Origin: Bacteroidota bacterium
GTDB lineage: Bacteria; Bacteroidota; Bacteroidia; Chitinophagales; BACL12
Direction of reading: 5' to 3'
Length of the DNA stretch: 64,000 nt
Assembly (NCBI GenBank): GCA_016718035.1
Contig: JADKEK010000005.1
Location: forward strand, 248,001-312,000
Shown here: piece after piece, positions 35,124-42,581 of the stretch
How the letters are laid out: every line of letters begins with the position of its first letter
Numbering within the stretch: the stretch's first letter is position 1
The notes under the pieces: generated by a model
Database searches by the model: none
The model's input: only the letters and a program-made list of their open reading frames with translations
What the model was told of the DNA's origin: nothing
Made by a program: the position numbers and the translations under genes

Positions 35124-35599
35124 CTGACAAAGTCGTCGTATTTATTTTCAGGGTTGATGATATAATTAAAGTGAACCACTTCCATCTCACTTGAAGGATT
35201 AGTGCCTCTATAGAAATTAATGGCGTGACGGTCAATTGCTTCTGCCTGAACATACATTTCTTCTAAATTATTAGCAGCACAAAATGTTTTCAGGTGATAA
35301 AGGAGTTGTTTGCCAATTCCCATTCGTTGATATTGTTCTGCAACACCTAAATCGTAAATGTAGGCAATACCTTTTGCGGAATAATATGGTTTGAGGATAT
35401 AAATGGTTAAACCACCAACCACTTTGTTATTAATGCTTGCAACAAAAACTTCGAAATGCGGTTGTTGAAGTGCATTGTGTAAATTATCGTTGGTAATTGG
35501 AAGATAATCCTCCATTCCGAATATGTCGACATAAATCTGAATCAGCGACCCAAAAGCTTCGAGGTCTTGTTTTTCAAGTTGTTGAACAATGGCTTCCAT
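35120..35599 (-). CDS. GNAT acetyltransferase resembling aminoglycoside 3-N-acetyltransferase AAC(3)-I
   Basis: 159 residues. The alignment to AAC(3)-I enzymes is colinear: an opening segment LIQIYVDIFGMED, then HFEVFVASINNKVVGGLTIY, the shared core AYIYDLGVAEQYQRMGIGKQ (acetyl-CoA loop Q-R-M-G-I-G), then EEMYVQAEAIDRHAINFYRG and VVHFNYIINPE. The length is normal for the family (about 155). AAC(3)-I enzymes acetylate the 3-amino group of gentamicin-type aminoglycosides. A housekeeping GNAT of the same branch is possible, and the true substrate cannot be read from sequence. Confidence 0.7.
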   Translation of the reverse strand: MEAIVQQLEKQDLEAFGSLIQIYVDIFGMEDYLPITNDNLHNALQQPHFEVFVASINNKVVGGLTIYILKPYYSAKGIAYIYDLGVAEQYQRMGIGKQLLYHLKTFCAANNLEEMYVQAEAIDRHAINFYRGTNPSSEMEVVHFNYIINPENKYDDFVR

Positions 35600-35752
35600 A
35601 CAATTAAAGGATAATTTTTTTTAAAGATAACCTATTAACGGGGAAGTTATTTTACAAGCGGCAACAACAGGCAGTTATAATTATGAAAACGACGAATTTA
35701 AATGCTATTATTTATTAACAAGTTTAAGACTACCTGTTACTCCTTGTTCAAA

Positions 35753-36142
35753 TCATTTTATTCTGTCCAACCGGCCTTTATTTTTCACAATATTTTTATA
35801 ATCCCATTGAATTGCAGCAGCCTTTTTTAGCCATCGTTTTATTTCAGCAGCTTTAACTTGTTCAACGCTCGTATATCTTTTTTCAGCGGCTTTAAATTTG
35901 CCTTCAGGTGACAAACCGGGTTCATCGAACGACTGTCCGCTCCAAAAAAGCAGGCGGACACTGTCTTTTAATTTGCTATAACCAACAACAGGATTGCCAT
36001 CTAAAAACCAGACAGGGTGTGCATGCCAGATTTTATTTTCTGCTTTCGGCAGATTGGCATCAATAAGCTCAGCTAATAATTGACAAATAGCAGCATCAGC
36101 AGGTGATTGTGATTGGTTGTAGGTTTGGGTTTCGATTTGCAT
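35753..36142 (-). CDS. DUF1801 protein
   Basis: 129 residues. It has the DUF1801/YdhG-like pattern: CQLLAELIDANLPKAENKIW, WHAHPVWFLDGNPVVGYSKL, VRLLFWSGQSFDEPGLSPEG, and the helical KAAEIKRWLKKAAAIQWDYK. It is a small cytoplasmic protein with a fold linked to iron-sulfur or metal handling only by weak analogy; no function is established. The window has at least two more DUF1801 proteins (starts 50661 and 53188) that differ clearly from this one. Confidence 0.82.
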   Translation of the reverse strand: MQIETQTYNQSQSPADAAICQLLAELIDANLPKAENKIWHAHPVWFLDGNPVVGYSKLKDSVRLLFWSGQSFDEPGLSPEGKFKAAEKRYTSVEQVKAAEIKRWLKKAAAIQWDYKNIVKNKGRLDRIK

Positions 36143-36184
36143 ATAATAATCGTTAAATTCTTCAGTTATATATTATGTTTTGGT

Positions 36185-36652
36185 TTAAGCATTTACCAAT
36201 TTTTTTATCAATGTAATTTGACCTAAATGATAATAGGCATGTTCAATAAGTGCTTCTATATTACGGCGATAATTACCATATTTTTCATCTAAAAATACCA
36301 TTTCCAGCTGTTTGTCCGAAAAATTTGAAATAAGTAGCGCCAGTTGTTCTGTTTGTTCGAATAAATCGTTTTTCAATTGCAACCAGTTTTCCTCGGAAGT
36401 TATGGGTTGCATATCAAAACTATTTTTATCGTGTATTTCGAGTTTACCTGTTTTGAAAAAATGAGCTATTCCTGAAACGTAATAATTAATATGAAATGTT
36501 AACAGGGCAACGGAATTTAAATTACCTATACCGGTGTTCGCCTGTTCGTAATTGAGGTCAGCTAATTGATCCAAATAATTGGTATTGGCTATCCAGCGTC
36601 CGTTTAAAATTACTTCACGCAATCGATTAGCTAATTGCTGTGCATTTTCCAT
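36185..36652 (-). CDS. DinB-like (DUF1572) four-helix protein
   Basis: 155 residues in a four-helix bundle pattern. Candidate metal-binding His residues are at LTFHINYYVSGIAHFF and IEALIEHAYYHLGQITLIKK, the usual H-x3-H spacing of the C-terminal helix. DinB/YfiT-type proteins bind a divalent metal and include thiol-transferases such as bacillithiol-dependent enzymes; many are of unknown reaction. It follows the T9SS propeller gene at 36668 on the strand with a 15-base gap. Confidence 0.8.
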   Translation of the reverse strand: MENAQQLANRLREVILNGRWIANTNYLDQLADLNYEQANTGIGNLNSVALLTFHINYYVSGIAHFFKTGKLEIHDKNSFDMQPITSEENWLQLKNDLFEQTEQLALLISNFSDKQLEMVFLDEKYGNYRRNIEALIEHAYYHLGQITLIKKLVNA

Positions 36653-36667
36653 AATATATTAATTAAA

Positions 36668-38002
36668 TTATTTTGCTATAATAAATTTATGTAATTCATT
36701 TATATTTTCTGATTGTACGGCCATTATATACATGCCATTAGTCCAACTTTGTAAATCAATATTTAATAATTCGATATTACTGGTATGTTGAGTAAATAAA
36801 CATTCACCAATGTTATTATAAACTGAAATTAGTGCAGCACTGGGCGCATTAGTAAATTGAAGTGTGATATTATTTTGTGCAGGGTTGGGGAATAACCGTA
36901 AATTATCAGTAACAATAAAATTATTTAATGCTGAAAATGGCGCAATGGCTAACCCTAATTCCCAATAATAATCCAAGGAATTTTCCGGCACAGGGTCTAA
37001 ATTTCTGCCGGTGTACCACATTTGATATACACCGTCCTTTATAATTACCGAAGGGAATGATGCTAAAATTTTATCCCAATCACCATCACTACCTCTGGTA
37101 AGCACAGGATTAAGGGGAGATTTATTCCAATTTATGCCATCGGTGGAAGTGGCGTAACCAACTTGTTGACTATAATACGTATCGTTATCACCACCACCAT
37201 ACCACATTTGATATTCATCGCCATATTTAATTACATGCGGGTCTTGCACATAAATACTATCCCAGGTATTATTGCCGGTAACTAATATTGGATTGTTTTC
37301 ATATTTGGTCCAGTTTATACCATCGGTTGAAGTGGCATAACCAATATTTGCTTTTCCATCACTAGCTTGTCCATTCACTTCAATATCATAACCACAATAC
37401 CACATTTTATATTGACCATCTTCTTTAATTACAGAAGGACCTTCTAAAAAACCACTATCCCATTCACTGGCACTTCCTACATTCATTACCGGTACGGAGT
37501 GTTTTATCCAATTAATGCCATCAGATGAATATGCATAACCAATATCATACCGATAGTTATTAAAATACTGACCGGCATACCACATTTTATATCGTTCAGC
37601 AGCAGGTGCATCATTATCAATAATTATGGTAACAGTTTCAACACCTGACGAATCCCAACTACCTGCATAATCTACGTCCATAACCGGATTGTCTTCATAT
37701 TTTTCCCAGTTAATGCCATCTGTAGAAGTGGCATAACAAATTCTTGAACGCAATAAAGTATCAGGAGGATAATTTAATCCGCCACAGGTATACCACATTT
37801 TATATACACCATCCTCAAACAATACCCATGGGTCGCTGATTGCAATTAAATCGTTGGGGAGATTAGCAATTACCGTGTCCCGTTGTAACACCGGATTATT
37901 TTCATACTTATACCATGTTGTTTGCCCATTTAATGTTGAAGTAAACAATAAACTACACACACACAATAATAAATTGAATTTAAAATTCCTTTTTTGCAAC
38001 AT
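36668..38002 (-). CDS. Secreted T9SS five-bladed-propeller glycosidase-like protein (GH43/GH130-like)
   Basis: 444 residues. A signal peptide ends at L-N-G-Q. At least five repeats of the form YATSTDGINWEKYEDNPVM, YAYSSDGINWIKHSVPVM and YATSTDGINWTKYENNPIL, each with a following KMWYAG, KMWYCG or QMWYGG strand, build a five-bladed propeller. A T9SS sorting domain (LFPNPAQNNITLQFTN ... NGMYIMAVQSEN) ends it. It is the most regular of the three propeller paralogues in the window. Polysaccharide binding or cleavage at the cell surface is likely; no catalytic Asp/Glu set can be assigned. Confidence 0.77.
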   Translation of the reverse strand: MLQKRNFKFNLLLCVCSLLFTSTLNGQTTWYKYENNPVLQRDTVIANLPNDLIAISDPWVLFEDGVYKMWYTCGGLNYPPDTLLRSRICYATSTDGINWEKYEDNPVMDVDYAGSWDSSGVETVTIIIDNDAPAAERYKMWYAGQYFNNYRYDIGYAYSSDGINWIKHSVPVMNVGSASEWDSGFLEGPSVIKEDGQYKMWYCGYDIEVNGQASDGKANIGYATSTDGINWTKYENNPILVTGNNTWDSIYVQDPHVIKYGDEYQMWYGGGDNDTYYSQQVGYATSTDGINWNKSPLNPVLTRGSDGDWDKILASFPSVIIKDGVYQMWYTGRNLDPVPENSLDYYWELGLAIAPFSALNNFIVTDNLRLFPNPAQNNITLQFTNAPSAALISVYNNIGECLFTQHTSNIELLNIDLQSWTNGMYIMAVQSENINELHKFIIAK

Positions 38003-38101
38003 AATAATCAGATATTAGATAAAATTACAAAAAAGGGGCAAATTTTATACTTCCATCTCTGTGCAAAGAAAAAATTAGGCAACGGTAAAGTGAACTAGCG
38101 C

Positions 38102-38551
38102 TTATAGGTTTTTTTCAAAACAAACACTGTTTTCAATATTTGCATATTGCCCGTAATTGGGAATAACGGTATAATTATTTTTGCGATAGAGTGCTATGGC
38201 CTCAGGCTGTTTCAGACCGGTTTCTAAAATTAATTTTGAGGTGCCTAATTCAAACGCCCATTTTTCCAATTCCGTTAAAACCATAGATGCCCAACCTTTT
38301 CCTCTTTCAGTTTCAGGCACGAAAATACGTTTAACTTCCATACAATTTGATTCATATGGTTTTATAGCACCGCAAGCAACAGGTATATTATTGTTATACA
38401 AAACGACTACATGATTGAGATTGGCAATTTTATTGAACTGGGCGTAAAAACCATGTTCATCGCCATCGCGAATGGCTAAATCTTTATCTAGTGCGGCTAC
38501 TAGCTGAATAAAATCTTCGTTTTGAGAATTAGTGCGTTTTACTTCAATCAT
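38102..38551 (-). CDS. GNAT-family N-acetyltransferase
   Basis: 149 residues. The core is VVLYNNNIPVACGAIKPYES, followed by CMEVKRIFVPETERGKGWAS with the acetyl-CoA loop R-G-K-G-W-A and LILETGLKQPEAIALYRKNN. The last segment (YTVIPNYGQYANIENSVCFE) fits the PA4534/YjcK-like branch of acetyltransferases whose targets are small amines or protein N termini. No resistance family is matched. The substrate is unknown. Confidence 0.85.
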   Translation of the reverse strand: MIEVKRTNSQNEDFIQLVAALDKDLAIRDGDEHGFYAQFNKIANLNHVVVLYNNNIPVACGAIKPYESNCMEVKRIFVPETERGKGWASMVLTELEKWAFELGTSKLILETGLKQPEAIALYRKNNYTVIPNYGQYANIENSVCFEKNL

Positions 38552-38640
38552 ATAAAAGGTGCCTATGAAAAAGCTTAACTAGTTAAAATTACCGATTCCA
38601 TTTAAACACTAATTATTTAGAAACGGCAAAACGTTATAAG

Positions 38641-39150
38641 TTATTCGTATAAATAGGGTTCATTATTTTTAATTAACTGACGAATGTTTTCAGTTACATG
38701 CACCATATATTTTTTCCAAAATAGTTTTACAAATAACCAGTTAAATGGATAATATAAAATTCCTTTAGCGTATAAGGTGTAGGTGTAATCGACTAAAATT
38801 TTGTTGGGTGCTAATTCGGTTGTGTCCCAAACACCTACAAATTTGTAAAATCCCAACATCCATGATTTGAATTCACTTACTTCGATTTTCCAATGTTTAT
38901 TTTCTTCGCGCTCTAAAACTTTGTCCATAGAAGTTTCACCGCCTTTAAAAGTAGGGGAGGCAGCTGCAAACACACGTTTAGTGCTTCCTGGTTTACCCCA
39001 ATTGGCATCTTCGGTGCAATGGGTTAATTTAGGCATCAATCCATATCCCGTGTGGATTTTGGTTACATCACATAACATTGGAGTTTTAAAAGCGCGCTCC
39101 AGTGAGCAATCGTAAGTAGTGGAAATTGAAACAGCAATTGCAGTAGACAT
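38641..39150 (-). CDS. SRPBCC-family START-like protein
   Basis: 169 residues from the ATG at 39150; a GTG at 39180 is also open but unlikely. It is a Bet v1/START-like fold: IAVSISTTYDCSLERAFKTP, then KLTHCTEDANWGKPGSTKRV, KHWKIEVSEFKSWMLGFYKF, and a C-terminal amphipathic helix (FVKLFWKKYMVHVTENIRQL) that caps the pocket. Ligand unknown. It belongs to a different branch from the AHSA1 proteins starting at 21875, 42111, 49026 and 53695. The plus-strand gene at 39323 is divergent from it, separated by 172 bases. Confidence 0.75.
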   Translation of the reverse strand: MSTAIAVSISTTYDCSLERAFKTPMLCDVTKIHTGYGLMPKLTHCTEDANWGKPGSTKRVFAAASPTFKGGETSMDKVLEREENKHWKIEVSEFKSWMLGFYKFVGVWDTTELAPNKILVDYTYTLYAKGILYYPFNWLFVKLFWKKYMVHVTENIRQLIKNNEPYLYE

Positions 39151-39271
39151 AGGTAGTGCTTTAACCCTGAAAATAAACACAAAGTTATATTGGGGAAAAG
39201 GGATAATGCAAGTATAAACATATGTTTTATTAGCAACCTTAATTTTAAAAAAGTTAAAGTTTATTAATCAC

Positions 39272-39303
39272 TTTGAAAAGCAAAGTACTTTTAATTACTT
39301 TTG
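39272..39303 (+). promoter_or_regulatory. Bacteroidota-type promoter of the 96-residue membrane protein
   Basis: A -33 element TTTG (39272-39275) and a -7 element TACTTTTG (39296-39303) are separated by 20 bases, matching the Bacteroidota consensus TTTG-N17/23-TAnnTTTG. The ATG follows 19 bases after the -7 box. Confidence 0.65.
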
Positions 39304-39322
39304 TACACTAAACAAATACATT

Positions 39323-39613
39323 ATGACAGCTCAAAACAAAAGATTATCCGGAATCCTACTCACAGTTGGGGGTTTATTAGTAATTCCACTTGTTTTCATG
39401 CAGTTTTCGAATGATGTGGATTGGACACTATTTGACTTTATGATAGCAGGACTTTTATTAGGAGGAGCAGGATTATTGATCGAACTGATATTGCGCAAGG
39501 TAAAATCAAAAGAGAGAAGGTTGATGTTTGGTGCAGCGGTATTGGTGATTTTAGCATTAATCTGGATAGAGTTAGCTGTCGGGATTTTTGGGTCACCTTT
39601 TGCGGGCAGTTAA
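39323..39613 (+). CDS. Small three-helix membrane protein, unknown
   Basis: 96 residues with three hydrophobic helices (ILLTVGGLLVIPLVFMQF; FMIAGLLLGGAGLLIELIL; LMFGAAVLVILALIWIELAV). The basic segment RKVKSKERR lies between helices 2 and 3. Small proteins of this type are widespread in Bacteroidota without a known role. It is the only plus-strand gene in the first 56 kb and has its own strong promoter, so it is controlled separately from its neighbours. It overlaps no gene and is convergent with the PKD lipoprotein gene ending at 39636. Confidence 0.75.
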   Translation: MTAQNKRLSGILLTVGGLLVIPLVFMQFSNDVDWTLFDFMIAGLLLGGAGLLIELILRKVKSKERRLMFGAAVLVILALIWIELAVGIFGSPFAGS

Positions 39614-39635
39614 AAACAATAGATTGAACCTCGAG

Positions 39636-39983
39636 TTATTGCACTTCCAGCGTCTGGGTTGCAGTAAATTCACCTTTGCGAAATGTTACACCATCTTTAC
39701 TTTCTGCAGTTAGTGTAACAGTATAAGTGCCGGTTGTTGAATAGGTATGTGTTACTGTTAATGTTTGAGTAACGGTTGTATCAACCGTACCATCACCAAA
39801 ATTCCAGATGTATAAATAACTATTTTCTGAACAACTTGCATCGAATGTTACCGGAGTGGATACAGTTGGCATTTCAGGTGAAAATGTAAAACAGGCTTTT
39901 ACAGCATCGGCACATCCGGAAATTGCCATTATAATTGTTATTGCTAAAAAGATAACATATTTAAATTTGGAATAGGATTGCAT
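39636..39983 (-). CDS. PKD-domain lipoprotein
   Basis: 115 residues. A hydrophobic leader ends in the lipobox AISGC (Cys at about residue 24), so it is a lipoprotein. The remainder is one PKD domain: CFTFSPEMPTVSTPVTFDAS, then SYLYIWNFGDGTVDTTVTQT with the W-x-F-G-D-G core, and YSTTGTYTVTLTAESKDG. PKD domains serve in binding or spacing at the cell surface. It is short for a stand-alone binding protein and has no partner nearby. Confidence 0.82.
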   Translation of the reverse strand: MQSYSKFKYVIFLAITIIMAISGCADAVKACFTFSPEMPTVSTPVTFDASCSENSYLYIWNFGDGTVDTTVTQTLTVTHTYSTTGTYTVTLTAESKDGVTFRKGEFTATQTLEVQ

Positions 39984-40084
39984 AATAAATATTTATTAAT
40001 TGCACTAAAATTTAAATATAATGTATTTTAAACAAAAATTAAGCACTGAATAACAATGTGAAATTCATTAATGCTTGAATATAA

Positions 40085-40642
40085 TTAAACTGCCAACATT
40101 CCCCTAAACCCTCTTGCAGCATAATATGATTCCGCGCCATTGTGATAAACAAACACTTTCCCAAACCTATAATCGCAAAAAATGGCACCACCTAATTCTC
40201 TGATTTCAGATGGCGTTTGCACCCAACTCGATGTTTTTTTATCGAAAGCCTCAATTTCCTGAAGCTCGCGGTATTGCGCTTCATTTAATACGCTGATACC
40301 CATGTCGTTTGCCATGTCAATGACATTATTTTTTGGCTTGTGTTCTTTCCGGGACATAAGTGCTTCGTAGTCGTAACAAATACTTCTCCTGCCTTTAGGA
40401 CTTTCCTCACTACAATCAACAAAAATATATTGGTCATTTTTTTTATCATATTTTACAACATCAGGTTCACCGCCTGAGGTTTCCATTTCATTAAGCGACC
40501 ATAATTTTTCAGGATTTGCTTCTAGTTTTGCCTGCACTTTTTTCCAATCTAAATCTTTATGTCGATGCATGTTTTTTGTAAAACGCGTTTTTAAAAGTGT
40601 CAATAAACTTTCGCGTTGTTCTTTTGTAAGTTGCTTTATCAT
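40085..40642 (-). CDS. DUF4256 protein
   Basis: 185 residues matching DUF4256: LLTLLKTRFTKNMHRHKDLD, WKKVQAKLEANPEKLWSLNE, METSGGEPDVVKYDKKNDQY, RRSICYDYEALMSRKEHKPK, and the closing FCDYRFGKVFVYHNGAESYY. It is a soluble protein of unknown role found in many environmental bacteria. Nothing in the flanking genes indicates a pathway; the nearest gene upstream on the strand is the YdeI-like gene 35 bases away. Confidence 0.85.
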   Translation of the reverse strand: MIKQLTKEQRESLLTLLKTRFTKNMHRHKDLDWKKVQAKLEANPEKLWSLNEMETSGGEPDVVKYDKKNDQYIFVDCSEESPKGRRSICYDYEALMSRKEHKPKNNVIDMANDMGISVLNEAQYRELQEIEAFDKKTSSWVQTPSEIRELGGAIFCDYRFGKVFVYHNGAESYYAARGFRGMLAV

Positions 40643-40677
40643 AAGCTAATAGTTGATATCAGTTAACGTAAATATTT

Positions 40678-41256
40678 TTAATCATTTAATCCCAATCCAC
40701 TCAAAATAAGTGGTAGACATTTTTCAATTCTTGCCACTCTTGTTTTGGATTGTTTGGGAGCTGCAAAATGTAAAAGATAAGCCCGCTGTCTGCCTGGAGT
40801 TAATGCATAAAATGCTTTATGCACTTTTTTTTGTTTGTCTAACACCTGTTGAAACTCTTCCGGAATGGTATATGCAGCTGTTTCTTTTAAAGCCACTTTA
40901 AGTCCAGCTTTTTCAATTGCAATGGCTTCAAAAATATATGCTTTCAGGACTTTTTTTAATTTGATTATTTCATCTACATGAGTAAAACGGATTTGCCTCG
41001 CTGCCTGGACATTTTCACTTTGTTGTATGAGTAAACCCTTTTCATCTTGTATAAGTGCGCCTTTAAAAAATAAATACGCACAATAAGATTTGAACTCATG
41101 AATCAAAACAATATTGTCATTATTTAATGTATAACACGGATGTCCCCATTTGAATGTTTCTGTCAAGTTGCAATCCAAAGCAATAGCCCGCATTTCCTGT
41201 ATTTCCTTTTGCCACTTTTTGGGTTTGCTGAAATAACTTTCAATATTTTTTTCCAT
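40678..41256 (-). CDS. YdeI/OmpD-associated-like protein (DUF1801 + C-terminal YdeI domain)
   Basis: 192 residues. The N-terminal part (residues 1-115) is DUF1801-like: WQKEIQEMRAIALDCNLTET, FKWGHPCYTLNNDNIVLIHE and CAYLFFKGALIQDEKGLLIQ. The C-terminal 70 residues are the YdeI domain: YTIPEEFQQVLDKQKKVHKA and FYALTPGRQRAYLLHFAAPK, then QSKTRVARIEKCLPLILSGL. The YdeI name comes from E. coli proteins linked to peptide resistance, a role that is not certain here. It is the last gene of the ArsR-AHSA1-DoxX-YdeI cluster. Confidence 0.85.
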   Translation of the reverse strand: MEKNIESYFSKPKKWQKEIQEMRAIALDCNLTETFKWGHPCYTLNNDNIVLIHEFKSYCAYLFFKGALIQDEKGLLIQQSENVQAARQIRFTHVDEIIKLKKVLKAYIFEAIAIEKAGLKVALKETAAYTIPEEFQQVLDKQKKVHKAFYALTPGRQRAYLLHFAAPKQSKTRVARIEKCLPLILSGLGLND

Positions 41257-41261
41257 AACAC

Positions 41262-41645
41262 TTATGCTTTAAGGCTTATTAATTTTCTATTTGCCGGTCT
41301 GAACAACCATGATGCTATTGTTAACACCAAAAGTAATAAAGCCGGCGCTATTTCTTTTATACCGTTGTTTACGGCCAAATGAGAAAACAGCGCACCTGAC
41401 ATTACAAAAAAGAAACCCGCATATGCCCACTCTTTCATTAAAGGGAGTTTAGGAGCTAACACTACTATTACACCAAGTAGTTTCCAAATTCCAATAATGA
41501 TTAAGAGATAAGCCGGATAACCTAATCCTGTGATGAATGTCACCTCCGATTCTTTTTGCATACATTGCACAATTCCGGTTGACGCCATACCTAACGATAA
41601 CCATAAAGTGCTAATCCAATAAATGATATTGTTACGTTTCGACAT
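41262..41645 (-). CDS. DoxX-family membrane protein
   Basis: 127 residues with four hydrophobic helices. WISTLWLSLGMASTGIVQCM, YPAYLLIIIGIWKLLGVIVV and FFVMSGALFSHLAVNNGIKE are typical of the DoxX/DoxD-like branch that accompanies AHSA1 genes in Bacteroidota. It starts 1 base after the AHSA1 stop and is followed after 5 bases by the YdeI gene, so all belong to one transcript headed by the ArsR gene. Known members include quinone- or redox-linked proteins; the role here is not established. Confidence 0.82.
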   Translation of the reverse strand: MSKRNNIIYWISTLWLSLGMASTGIVQCMQKESEVTFITGLGYPAYLLIIIGIWKLLGVIVVLAPKLPLMKEWAYAGFFFVMSGALFSHLAVNNGIKEIAPALLLLVLTIASWLFRPANRKLISLKA

Positions 41646-41646
41646 A

Positions 41647-42111
41647 TTATTTGTTTTTAGCTACTATTTCCTGGATACGATTGTGTGCCATATTAATTCC
41701 TTGTGCAAATGGCAATTGTAATATTTGGTCGCGAACGGCAACAGACTGATAAATTACATGCATGGTTAATTTGCTGGTATCATCAGTTACTTTTTCGAAA
41801 ACTAAAAACTCCAATTGCACTGGAAAAGCGGTGTTTTCCATTTGGAAGGTGCGTGTAATAAAAGCATTTGTTTGCATTTCATGAATAGTCCCGTTAAACC
41901 GGTGTTTATTTCCCATTGGGTCGGTGGTTTCAAACAAATAACCGCCGTGATTTTTATTCTCTAATTTTAAAACATTGGTATTCATCCATTGGGCTACAAT
42001 TTCGGCATCGGTGTATGCTTCAAATAATAATTCAACCGGCAGATCAAAGTTTCTGGTGATAAACAATTCCTGCTTACCATCTTCAGCATGTATTTTAGTT
42101 TTGAGTTCCAT
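41647..42111 (-). CDS. AHSA1-type SRPBCC protein, module 1
   Basis: 154 residues. A START-like fold with ELFITRNFDLPVELLFEAYT, DAEIVAQWMNTNVLKLENKN, GGYLFETTDPMGNKHRFNGT, and the closing ILQLPFAQGINMAHNRIQEI. It is related to the AHSA1 protein of module 2 (start 53695), as the ArsR partners also are. Its stop is 1 base from the DoxX start and it begins 6 bases after the ArsR stop. Ligand unknown; small-molecule binding under ArsR control is the standard inference for this arrangement. Confidence 0.88.
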   Translation of the reverse strand: MELKTKIHAEDGKQELFITRNFDLPVELLFEAYTDAEIVAQWMNTNVLKLENKNHGGYLFETTDPMGNKHRFNGTIHEMQTNAFITRTFQMENTAFPVQLEFLVFEKVTDDTSKLTMHVIYQSVAVRDQILQLPFAQGINMAHNRIQEIVAKNK

Positions 42112-42117
42112 AGAAGT

Positions 42118-42438
42118 TTATTTGTTATGACGTTTTTTCATTATGGTTTCTAACTTGTTAAATCGGTCGTCCCACATTTTGCGGAAAGGTTCGATAAAAT
42201 CGGCAACTGCTTTCATTTTTTTCACATTGGTTTTGTAATAAATTTCGCGTCCGTCCTGCACTTGAGTGAGGAGTTCACACTCCGTTAAAATGTGCAGATG
42301 TTTCGAAACAGTTGGCCTCGCAGTATCAAAATTGGCAGCAATTGCTCCGGCTGTCATGGCTTGTGAAGCAACCAATAACAAAATGCCCCTCCTGGTAGGG
42401 TCGGCTATGGCTTGAAATACATCTCTGCGTAAATTCAT
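42118..42438 (-). CDS. ArsR-family repressor, module 1
   Basis: 106 residues, a single winged helix-turn-helix: MNLRRDVFQAIADPTRRGIL, TAGAIAANFDTARPTVSKHL (recognition helix around residues 38-50), and LLTQVQDGREIYYKTNVKKM (the wing). No Cys metal site is visible, so it is of the SDP/YczG type sensing an organic signal or an AHSA1 ligand. It leads the AHSA1-DoxX-YdeI cluster and should repress it by the tandem operator just upstream of its ATG. It is 40-50 percent similar by eye to the ArsR at 53729, with different residues in the recognition helix. Confidence 0.9.
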   Translation of the reverse strand: MNLRRDVFQAIADPTRRGILLLVASQAMTAGAIAANFDTARPTVSKHLHILTECELLTQVQDGREIYYKTNVKKMKAVADFIEPFRKMWDDRFNKLETIMKKRHNK

Positions 42439-42485
42439 ATGTAGCTATTTGGCTACAAATATATGTAGTTATTTGACTACGCAAA
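42439..42485 (-). promoter_or_regulatory. Promoter with duplicated ArsR operator, module 1 (GTAG..CTAC)
   Basis: Two 16-bp palindromic boxes GTAGCTATTTGGCTAC (42441-42456) and GTAGTTATTTGACTAC (42465-42480), 24 bases apart, lie just upstream of the ArsR ATG. The minus strand reads -7 box TATATTTG (42463-42456) and -33 box TTTG (42485-42482), 18 bases apart; one operator overlaps the spacer and the other the start region. Binding would block transcription. Confidence 0.7.
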
Positions 42486-42581
42486 ATTTTAGGATAATTT
42501 TTTTCTATCCTTCATCAAAAAAACCTGCAGTAGCTGAGTTAAGGTGTTGATGATGAGGCGCTTACAAACTTGGTTGTTTAT

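Noticed and set aside
42491..42511. AGGATA/TATCCT hairpin in the gap after the desaturase/GNAT pair
   Set aside because: Six-base stem with an A/T-rich loop and no T-run; not convincing as a terminator.
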